Positions 8,058 through 13,006 of a DNA stretch of 13,006 nucleotides are shown in pieces. This DNA is from Gammaproteobacteria bacterium. Lineage in GTDB: Bacteria > Pseudomonadota > Gammaproteobacteria > Tenderiales > Tenderiaceae. The position numbers and the translations under genes were made by a program. The DNA lies in NCBI GenBank assembly GCA_024276775.1, contig JAJRWO010000260.1:1-13006 (forward strand), read 5' to 3'. How positions within the stretch are numbered: position 1 is the first letter of the stretch; the number at the start of each line of letters is the position of its first letter. The notes beneath the pieces were generated by a model, which was given only the letters and a program-made list of their open reading frames with translations, had not been told where the DNA came from and did no database searches.

Positions 8058-8114
8058 GGAAATCAGATTTAAAAGTACATAACCTTCGACAACCTTAAAG
8101 GGCGAAACTGGATC

Positions 8115-8630
8115 ATGAAAAAAGCTGTAAAAAAGAAAGTAATTGCCAAGAAAAAAGTGGCAACTAAAAAGGCAACTGCTAAAAAGAAAGTGGTCACTAA
8201 AAAAGCAGTGACTAAAAAGAAGGTCGCAACAAAAAAGAAACCCGTCGCTAAACAGGCCGTGACTAAAAAGAAAGTAGTAAAGAAAAAGGCCATGACTGTT
8301 TCGGTAACCAAGCCGCTGGCCCGAATCAAGAAGGCATACACCAAAACCGAGTTACTGACCACAATTGTGGATCGCACGGGTGTGGCTAAAAAAGAAGTGG
8401 CTGCTGTGCTTGATAGCCTGGGTGATGTCATTGAAGCACACGTTAAAAAAGGTGCGGTTGGCTCATTTAATCTGCCTGGTCTGTTGAAAATTAAAACCAT
8501 TCGCAAGCCAGCAAAAAAGGCGCGTAAAGGGACGAATCCATTCACGGGTGAAGACACTGTGTTTAAGGCTAAACCAGCCCGTACAGTCGTTAAAGTACTG
8601 CCATTGAAAAAATTGAAAGAGATGGTTTAG
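8115..8630 (+). CDS. HU-family DNA-binding protein with lysine-rich H1-like N-terminal tail
   Basis: 171 residues in two parts. Residues 1-60 are a low-complexity tail of KK/KKK units spaced by V, A and T; 28 of 60 are Lys, much like histone H1-like or AlgP-type tails. Residues ~68-171 are an HU/IHF-type domain: YTKTELLTTIVDRTGVAKKE (75-94), the dimerising region, GSFNLPGL (116-123), and the DNA-binding arm with RKGTNPFTGED (137-147), where Pro142 matches the DNA-intercalating proline of HU. It ends in KVLPLKKLKEM. The domain belongs to the 'HU-like' branch ending PLKKLKE rather than to classical HupA/B. The protein probably compacts or bridges DNA in the nucleoid. AAGGG (8098-8102) is 12 nt before the ATG, rather far. 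An internal ATG (Met60) could give the HU domain alone. The gene stands alone between divergent and convergent neighbours. Confidence 0.9.
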   Translation: MKKAVKKKVIAKKKVATKKATAKKKVVTKKAVTKKKVATKKKPVAKQAVTKKKVVKKKAMTVSVTKPLARIKKAYTKTELLTTIVDRTGVAKKEVAAVLDSLGDVIEAHVKKGAVGSFNLPGLLKIKTIRKPAKKARKGTNPFTGEDTVFKAKPARTVVKVLPLKKLKEMV

Positions 8631-8759
8631 TTGTTCGATGGTGCTCTGAATTGGATGTTTATTTGGACGTTTTGATTGAGCAATGTTCAAAGAGATGTTG
8701 ACGCAGAATTCAAGCTGCTAATCTTATATAGCTTTCACTTCTAACGTATTGACTTTTAT

Positions 8760-8802
8760 AAAAAATTCCGGCCATGTATCGTCATGTATGCCGGGGTTTT
8801 TT
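8760..8802. terminator. Two-way intrinsic terminator between convergent genes
   Basis: An A6 run (8760-8765), a stem CCGGC (8768-8772) with GCCGG (8790-8794), inner CATG/CATG pairing with a small bulge, then T6 (8797-8802). A-run left and T-run right make it work in both directions. It is about 130 bp after the HU-fusion stop and 12 bp beyond the slt stop, as expected for a shared terminator. Confidence 0.7.
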
Positions 8803-8813
8803 AATGGCTGTGC

Positions 8814-10784
8814 CTAGGGTTTCAGGCGAGGCTGGATGATGGACATGCGTTGTTTAAGAGGCGTAATCGGACGTTGCAGGCGTTCATCGTAAATAGCGCT
8901 GAATGCCAGCACCTGCTTCAAGTAGTTTCGAGTTTCTTTAAACGGTACGTTTTCAATCCAACGGTCAGGTGCAATCGGCTTATCTTTGGGCAGCCAGCCT
9001 CTTACCCGTTGACTGCCGGCATTATATGCGGCTGTTGCCAGCACAGTGTTGCCGTTAAAACGATTCATGACTGTGCGTAAATAACGGATGCCAAACTGGA
9101 TGTTAGTGTCAATATCAAGTAGTTGCAGCTTGTTTTTCAACTGAATATTAAGGTCGCGAGCAATCAAACGACCCGTATTGGGCATAATTTGCATTAGTCC
9201 CATTGCTCCTGCAGAGGAGCGGGCATTAGAGGCAAAGGCGCTTTCTTGCCTGATGACAGCGTAGACCCAGGACAGATCGATGTTTTGTTGATTGGCATTG
9301 TTGTTGATTTGTTTAAGGTGTGCAGTCGGGAAGCGTATTTCAAGGTCATCCAGGTATCGGGCTCGCCCAAGGCTGTGGATGGCGCGGGCATGCCAGCCCC
9401 AATCGTGGGTGATCATGGCAACTTTCTGAATATCCGTTTTGTTCATGCCTCTAATAACAGCGTACCATTCGCGGTTGGCGTAGAGAGAATCACCGAGAAG
9501 ATAAAATTCACGCGCGCGGATCATACCGGGCAGCTTTTCAATTGCACTAAGTTCTTCGCGGCTGAATTGTAAGGGGCGATTCTCAAAACTGTAATCAGAC
9601 TCGATTCGGTCGGCGGCCATAAAGCCGTAATAGTCGCGTGACCTAGCCAGTTCAGCATAGATGACCTGGGCACGGTTGGGTTTGCCTGTTTGTTCCAATG
9701 CTCGCGCCAGCCAATAGCGCCAGCGCAGTGATTGTTGTTCTTGCTGCGGCAGTTGATAAAACCAGAATATGGCATCATTCCAGTTGTCCTGGTTGATGGC
9801 GCTGAGGATGCGCCATTCGCGCACTTTTTTGTTATCGCTATTGATTTTTTTGAGCCAATGCACGGCCTCAGGAGCCTGCCTTTGTGCCAGCCTGATTGCG
9901 ATGTAGCTCTCGGTTTTACTGACGTCAGGCTCAGTGAAAGAAAAACGCATCACCAACTTATCCCACACTTGGGCCGCCTTGGATGGATTGCTGCGAGCCA
10001 TACGGCGCACGCCGTGGGCAATAATGGTTCTGGTGATGGCGTTGTTCTGTTGCAAGTGTGTGTGCTTGAGCAATTTTTCCGGGTGACGATGAATGTCTCG
10101 CCATACCTCAGACCATTGCTGTTGTTGTTTATCAAGAAAGCGTTCCAGGTAGCGGGCTAAATATACCTGGTCATTATTAAGCGCCAGTATTGTGCGCTGC
10201 CAGGCTAATTCTGACGTCAGGTGACCACGATCCCGCCAGGCAGTGAATAGTGGGTCACAGGCGCGTGGTTGTGATTTCCCCACCAGCCAGAGTTTTTCCA
10301 GACCGTCTAAAGCGGCAACTTTGTCACCATTTTTATAAAGGCCACGGCGATAGTAGCACTGCAATTCGGTGTTTAATGAAGGGCTATAATTTTCTACTAG
10401 CAACTGCCATTTACCCTGTTTGGCCAGCTTTTTAAGCCAATTGCTTTTTAAGCGTGTTGTGAGTGACAGATCGCTGTAACGCTCAATGAAACTGTTGACC
10501 TTTTCTGCGCTGGTCTCATTCAGGTTGCGGTTGATATGCCAATATTCCAGATAAGGATAGAGAGGGTAGTTTGTCAGCCCCTTAGCCAGTTTTTTGAATT
10601 GTTTGTTTTTCCCCTGTCGCAGAGCCGTGCGAGCGGCGACAAAGTTAGCACGTTGGCTGATAAGTTGTGTTGATGAGGTTTGGCTTGATAGGGTGAGCAT
10701 TGTGGTTGTACCGGCGTTAGCTGTTGCTATCAGGCACAGTTGCCAGCAAAAGAGCAGTGTTACTGATTTATTAAAGGCCTTCAT
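8814..10784 (-). CDS. slt: Soluble lytic murein transglycosylase (Slt70 type)
   Basis: Periplasmic exo-acting muramidase that cleaves the MurNAc-GlcNAc bond to form 1,6-anhydro-muropeptides during wall turnover. The 656 residues compare with about 645 in E. coli Slt70. A signal peptide is visible (hydrophobic core 8-22, probable cleavage after ANA at 24). Residues ~40-470 form the alpha-helical superhelical U- and L-domains (no single motif; many paired helices such as DYYGFMAADR at 384-393). The C-terminal catalytic domain has RQESAF (512-517, catalytic Glu514), GAMGLMQIMPNTG (526-538), AAYNAG (585-590) and the final KETRNYLKQVLA (616-627). All three SLT-family signature blocks are intact. 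The ATG at 10784 has only a weak AAGAAA ribosome site. A possible -10 (CATAAT, 10816-10821) lies upstream. It is monocistronic, convergent with the HU-fusion gene. Confidence 0.95.
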   Translation of the reverse strand: MKAFNKSVTLLFCWQLCLIATANAGTTTMLTLSSQTSSTQLISQRANFVAARTALRQGKNKQFKKLAKGLTNYPLYPYLEYWHINRNLNETSAEKVNSFIERYSDLSLTTRLKSNWLKKLAKQGKWQLLVENYSPSLNTELQCYYRRGLYKNGDKVAALDGLEKLWLVGKSQPRACDPLFTAWRDRGHLTSELAWQRTILALNNDQVYLARYLERFLDKQQQQWSEVWRDIHRHPEKLLKHTHLQQNNAITRTIIAHGVRRMARSNPSKAAQVWDKLVMRFSFTEPDVSKTESYIAIRLAQRQAPEAVHWLKKINSDNKKVREWRILSAINQDNWNDAIFWFYQLPQQEQQSLRWRYWLARALEQTGKPNRAQVIYAELARSRDYYGFMAADRIESDYSFENRPLQFSREELSAIEKLPGMIRAREFYLLGDSLYANREWYAVIRGMNKTDIQKVAMITHDWGWHARAIHSLGRARYLDDLEIRFPTAHLKQINNNANQQNIDLSWVYAVIRQESAFASNARSSAGAMGLMQIMPNTGRLIARDLNIQLKNKLQLLDIDTNIQFGIRYLRTVMNRFNGNTVLATAAYNAGSQRVRGWLPKDKPIAPDRWIENVPFKETRNYLKQVLAFSAIYDERLQRPITPLKQRMSIIQPRLKP

Positions 10785-10972
10785 ATGTTTCTTTTTTGAC
10801 TGGTCATGTATGTTGATTATGATGAATATTTTAATGAAGAATAAGCCGTTTTAACCACCAAGCGGTCAGCCCAAAGTTGTCGTTAGCGCCTACTTGGGCA
10901 GAGGGTATTGTGATGACGACAATCAAAAACAGCATGCCTTTGTTTATCGGCAATTGCAAAAATGACTTAACC

Positions 10973-11112
10973 TATCCCCATAGCGTGAATTTAGGTGTGA
11001 AGACCAGGCCATTTTTTTCCGACGGATAGTGGGCTATTTGGAAGGGTTCTAACACCGCCCTGGGGAAAAAAGGGCATGTTATTCGACCTGAATTTATAGT
11101 GTTATGGGGATA
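10973..11112. repeat. ~140-bp imperfect inverted repeat (MITE-like element or structured RNA)
   Basis: The ends are a perfect 10-bp inverted repeat: TATCCCCATA (10973-10982) and TATGGGGATA (11103-11112). Pairing continues inward with gaps: GCGT/GTGT through wobble pairs, AATTTAGGT (10988-10996) with ACCTGAATTT (11086-11095), TGAA with TTCG, T7CC (11012-11020) with GGAAAAAA (11064-11071), CGG (11023-11025) with CCG (11055-11057), and TAG (11027-11029) with CTA (11049-11051), leaving a ~19-nt loop. TAAC lies just outside each end (10968-10971 and 11113-11116), which could be a 4-bp target duplication, although one extra C separates the left copy from the repeat. Several imperfect pairs are G-U in plus-strand RNA. 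It has no coding capacity. Whether it is mobile cannot be told from one copy. Confidence 0.6.
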
Positions 11113-11186
11113 TAACAGACAAGATAGTTAGACTAAACTCCATCGCCACTCGTAACCTGATGAATTTTCTGGTGAAAATATAGATC

Positions 11187-11224
11187 TTGTTATGCTTGCT
11201 AAAATGACTAGAATAGGTAGTCAT
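11187..11224 (+). promoter_or_regulatory. Toxin-antitoxin promoter with overlapping operator palindrome
   Basis: The -35 is TTGTTA (11187-11192) and the -10 is TAGAAT (11209-11214), 16 bp apart. A perfect inverted repeat, ATGACTA (11204-11210), 7-bp spacer, TAGTCAT (11218-11224), covers the -10. This is where Phd/YefM-type antitoxins bind to repress their own operon, so autoregulation is likely. The antitoxin ATG follows 25 bp later. Confidence 0.65.
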
Positions 11225-11249
11225 ATTATCCATTGTTTATGGGGCGGTT

Positions 11250-11486
11250 ATGAAGGCATCTATAGTAGACCTGAGGTATAAAACGAATGATATTCTGAAA
11301 GCTCTTGATAGAAACGAGAGTGTTACAGTTCTTTATCACGGTAAAGTAAAAGGTATAATAAAACCTGCGAGAGAACGTTCAGAACTGAAAGTCAAAGATC
11401 ATCCGTTTTTTGGAATGTGCAACGAGTCAGAGACAACGGTGCTAGAAGAGCTGGAAAACTTGAGAAGGCCTCGGCATGATCTTTGA
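11250..11486 (+). CDS. Phd/YefM-like antitoxin
   Basis: 78 residues. The N-terminal part (1-40) matches the Phd/YefM DNA-binding fold: MKASIVDLRYKTNDILKALD, then NESVTVLYHGKVKGIIKPA, which fits the pattern LR-x-x-x-x-x-I-L-x-A-L-x-R-x-E-x-V-x-V-x-Y-x-G-K. The C-terminal part (45-78) is charged and probably unstructured until it wraps the toxin. It would neutralise the PIN toxin encoded next and repress the operon through the palindrome at 11204-11224. A strong GGGGCGG (11241-11247) lies close before the ATG. It overlaps the toxin gene by 11 bp, the usual coupled arrangement. The family assignment is firm, but pairing of a Phd-type antitoxin with this particular toxin rests on position. Confidence 0.85.
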   Translation: MKASIVDLRYKTNDILKALDRNESVTVLYHGKVKGIIKPARERSELKVKDHPFFGMCNESETTVLEELENLRRPRHDL

Positions 11487-11853
11487 TACCGATATTCTGA
11501 TATGGGTTCAAAGGGGAAGTGAGAAGGCGGCTAAACTCATCGAAAAGAATGAAGATAGGTATCTTTCAATTCAGAGCTACATGGAATTGCTCCAAGGAGC
11601 CAAGAATAAAACCCATCACAAATATGTGAAAGACTTTATCAGTGAATTTGAGTTTTCAGTTTTACCTTTCACCGAAAACATAGGCCACCGAGCGCTAATA
11701 TATGTGGAAGAGTATGCTCTTTCGTCAAATATGAGAGCGGGTGATGCCATTATTGCCGCTACAGCAGTTGAAAATAATATGCTTCTTACTTCCAGTAACG
11801 TAAAGCATTTTAAGGTTGTGAATGAATTGCAGCTCAAAGCTTTCAAGCCATAA
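11476..11853 (+). CDS. PIN-domain toxin, VapC-like ribonuclease
   Basis: 125 residues, typical for VapC. The PIN domain carries its acidic metal-binding residues: Asp4 (MIFDTDILIW), Glu37 (SYMELLQGA) and Asp90 (AGDAIIAATA). The late motif reads TSSNVKHF (105-112), matching the usual T-x-N-x-x-H-F. VapC toxins are Mg2+-dependent RNases that cut initiator tRNA, other tRNAs or rRNA; the target here cannot be predicted. The ATG at 11476 lies within the antitoxin gene, which itself supplies GAGAAGG upstream, so translation is coupled. All catalytic residues are present, so the toxin looks intact. Codon use is more AT-rich than in slt or the aguA block, in line with horizontal gain. Confidence 0.9.
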   Translation: MIFDTDILIWVQRGSEKAAKLIEKNEDRYLSIQSYMELLQGAKNKTHHKYVKDFISEFEFSVLPFTENIGHRALIYVEEYALSSNMRAGDAIIAATAVENNMLLTSSNVKHFKVVNELQLKAFKP

Positions 11854-11860
11854 AACATAT

Positions 11861-12030
11861 AACAAAAATAATCAACACGGACATTTTTACACGGATGAAG
11901 ATCGACGGGTCTATCTTGACTGGCGGAGGGAGATCAGACCGATGATATCAGCGCTATTAGGCGAAATATTGACAAGGGTCTGCCTTGCGGTTCGGGTCGT
12001 TTCATTAAGAAAGGAGTAAGTCTTGTCTGA
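11861..12030 (+). pseudogene. Remnant of an IS200-like / REP-associated tyrosine transposase (RAYT)
   Basis: Two transposase-like fragments are read in different frames. The first (11870-11923) gives NQHGHFYTDEDRRVYLDW, resembling the N-terminal 'F-x-D-x-E-D-R-x-x-Y-L' segment of Y1-type RAYT transposases. The second, about -1 relative to it, gives DDISAIRRNIDKGLPCGSGR (from 11940) and then FIKK, resembling their C-terminal end ('I-R-R-x-T-x-x-G-x-P-x-G-S-x-x-F-I-x-x-L'), and stops at 12028-12030. The catalytic HxH and Tyr segments between them are absent, so more than half of the gene is deleted. The match is from memory of family patterns, not from a search. Confidence 0.6.
12011..12016 (+). 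promoter_or_regulatory. Ribosome binding site fixing a TTG start
   Basis: AAGGAG lies 6 nt before the TTG at 12023 and 18 nt before the first in-frame ATG (12035). This favours TTG as the start. The site lies inside the last codons of the transposase remnant. Confidence 0.7.
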
Positions 12031-13006
12031 TTTAATGAAAAAACTTGCCACTGGCGGCATCGTCTTGACAGTTAACAGCCGTCTTGCACTGCATCTGCAC
12101 AAGGATTATCAAGTTTGGCAGCAGCAGCAAGGCAGCCGCTACTGGCCGACACCAGACATCATTCCCTGGAGTACTTGGCTAGAATTACAATGGCAAGAGG
12201 TGGGATTTCAGCAGATGGGTGAGATGCCGACTTTGCTGGCTGCCGAACAGTGTCAGGCCGTCTGGGAAGCTGTGATTCAATCATCTGACGAGGTGTTATT
12301 GAACATTCCTGCTACAGCTCGCTCGGCCATACAGGCCTGGCGGATATTGCAGCAATGGAATCTGTCACCTGAAATATTGGCAGAAGACGATAATCCGGAT
12401 AGCGTTGCCTTTTATGCCTGGGCCAAACAGTTTCACTCGCGCTGCCAAAAACATCACTGGCTCGACGAAGCATCGCTGCCAGGCTGGCTTTGTAACGCTC
12501 TACAGGTGGGTGAATTACAGGCACCTGCTCATGTTTTTCTGCTGGGGTTTGATGAACTGACACCACAACATCAGTCTGTTATTGATGCCATGCAGGGGCA
12601 GGGAGCCGTCGTTGAGTTGGTTCAACCTGAGTTAGTCGAAACGCCCCATGTGTTATTGCAAGCCTGTGCTGACAGCGAGTTTGAAATCAGGCAGGTGGCA
12701 TTGTGGTTGCGACACTTATTGGAACAGGCTACTGAGGTGCCTATTGGTGTTGTCGTGCCTGATTTGTCTGGCCTGCGAGATGACATCGAACGCATTTTTG
12801 ACGAGGTCTTGTTGCCCGGTGCAGTGTTGGATTTGAATCAAAAACGGCAACGTCCTTACAATATCTCGCTGGGCCAGCCAATGGCGCAGTTGCCAGTGAT
12901 TCATGCCGCCCTAAGCCTGTTGGATGTGTTGGCTGCCCCAACGGCATTGGCTCATTGGAGCCGCCTGTTGTTGTCGCCCTGGCTGGGTGGCGGCGATCAG
13001 GAGTTG
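12023..13006 (+). CDS. Probable DNA repair protein, AddB-like/PD-(D/E)XK type (3' end outside window)
   Basis: 328 codons without a stop, running off the window. The N-terminus IVLTVNSRLALHLHKDYQ (13-30), then WPTPDIIPWSTWL (41-53), and later AHVFLLGFDELTP (168-180) and VPIGVVVPDL (240-249), followed by YNISLGQPMAQLPV and LLLSPWLGG near the end, fit the gammaproteobacterial 'probable DNA repair protein' family. That family resembles AddB: a degenerate helicase-like front part and, usually, a C-terminal PD-(D/E)XK nuclease domain, about 850-900 residues in all. Only the front third or so is present, so the nuclease motifs cannot be seen. The TTG start is supported by the AAGGAG at 12011-12016. 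No promoter is obvious; transcription may come from the toxin-antitoxin operon upstream. Confidence 0.8.
   Translation, partial: MSDLMKKLATGGIVLTVNSRLALHLHKDYQVWQQQQGSRYWPTPDIIPWSTWLELQWQEVGFQQMGEMPTLLAAEQCQAVWEAVIQSSDEVLLNIPATARSAIQAWRILQQWNLSPEILAEDDNPDSVAFYAWAKQFHSRCQKHHWLDEASLPGWLCNALQVGELQAPAHVFLLGFDELTPQHQSVIDAMQGQGAVVELVQPELVETPHVLLQACADSEFEIRQVALWLRHLLEQATEVPIGVVVPDLSGLRDDIERIFDEVLLPGAVLDLNQKRQRPYNISLGQPMAQLPVIHAALSLLDVLAAPTALAHWSRLLLSPWLGGGDQEL

Larger units (their letters stand above)
7777..8114. other. Divergent intergenic region between the secreted-protein gene and the HU-fusion gene
   Basis: 338 bp without a credible gene. The left part holds the minus-strand promoter at 7804-7809. 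The middle is AT-rich with T-runs (7953-7959, 7985-7993). It contains two interleaved 7-bp inverted repeats: CATTCAT (7931-7937) with ATGAATG (7996-8002), and CCGTAAT (7970-7976) with ATTACGG (8014-8020); a further ATTACGC lies at 7921. A weak plus-strand promoter (TTGATG 8028-8033, 18 bp, GATTAT 8052-8057) could serve the HU-fusion gene. These repeats may be regulator binding sites, but I cannot assign a regulator. Confidence 0.4.
10785..11249. other. 465-bp non-coding region between slt and the toxin-antitoxin module
   Basis: No convincing gene is seen on either strand. From left to right it holds a weak minus-strand promoter for slt (10816-10821), a possible pseudoknot-forming segment (10869-10922), the long inverted-repeat element (10973-11112), and the promoter/operator of the toxin-antitoxin genes (11187-11224). 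Base composition becomes more AT-rich to the right, in line with the toxin-antitoxin genes. Confidence 0.6.

Noticed and set aside
8115..8293. Short tandem DNA repeats in the lysine tail considered as a CRISPR or satellite array.
   Set aside because: The units are irregular, in codon phase and explained by KKx protein repeats; there are no constant repeats with unique spacers.
8069..8557. Minus-strand 162-codon reading frame opposite the HU-fusion gene, rich in Phe, Thr, Val and Ala.
   Set aside because: Its composition is simply the antisense of AAA/AAG lysine codons; the plus-strand gene is a clear HU-family protein.
9732..10160. Plus-strand 142-codon reading frame inside slt.
   Set aside because: It is a shadow of the Slt70 helical domain coding strand, with no independent support.
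10913..11029. Small plus-strand reading frame of 38 codons (MTTIKNSMPLF...) in the slt to antitoxin gap.
   Set aside because: It has a poor ribosome site, runs into the inverted-repeat element, has no recognisable family and a length expected by chance.
10965..11133. Integron attC-like site: ACTTAAC on the left (RYYYAAC) and GTTAGAC on the right (GTTRRRY), flanking the hairpin upstream of a toxin-antitoxin cassette.
   Set aside because: The two core boxes are not placed symmetrically on the hairpin: the left box abuts the stem, the right box is 14 bases beyond it. They pair over only four bases, the span (169 bp) is long for attC, and no matching site follows the toxin gene.
11822..12019. 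Plus-strand 65-codon reading frame taken as one intact small gene.
   Set aside because: It starts inside the toxin gene, and only its middle resembles a transposase fragment. The sequence after about 11924 is out of frame with the transposase C-terminal part, so it is treated as a pseudogene remnant.

Overview
The window looks like chromosomal DNA of a gammaproteobacterium with moderate GC content. The evidence is a Slt70-type lytic transglycosylase, a Kef-type K+/H+ antiporter, an E. coli-like TadA and MoaB, the AguA/AguB agmatine route, and a long 'probable DNA repair protein' of the PD-(D/E)XK type. I cannot name the genus.

Left block (1-7776, all minus strand, read right to left): a small secreted conserved protein, agmatine deiminase (aguA), N-carbamoylputrescine amidase (aguB), a type I-beta DAHP-synthase-like enzyme with altered active-site motifs, tRNA adenosine deaminase (tadA), a Kef/CPA2 antiporter with RCK domains, moaB and moeA (cut by the window start). 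Gaps run from 1 to about 86 bp, and a strong extended -10 promoter (7804-7809) precedes the first gene, so much of the block may be co-transcribed. AguA and AguB together turn agmatine into putrescine. MoaB and MoeA act in molybdenum cofactor synthesis. The others are housekeeping or stress genes.

Middle (7777-10784): a plus-strand gene fuses a lysine-rich, histone-H1-like tail to an HU-type DNA-binding domain. It converges with minus-strand slt, and a probable two-way terminator lies between them.

Right, accessory part (10785-12030): a 465-bp non-coding stretch holds a ~140-bp imperfect inverted repeat with perfect 10-bp ends. It is followed by a two-gene Phd/VapC-like toxin-antitoxin module whose promoter carries a perfect 7-7-7 operator palindrome, and then by a wrecked IS200-like/REP-associated transposase remnant. 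That remnant runs into the ribosome binding site of a TTG-started DNA repair gene, which leaves the window at 13006.

The best candidates for something undescribed are the DAHP-synthase-like enzyme in the agmatine cluster, the long hairpin element next to the toxin-antitoxin module, and the tail-HU fusion.
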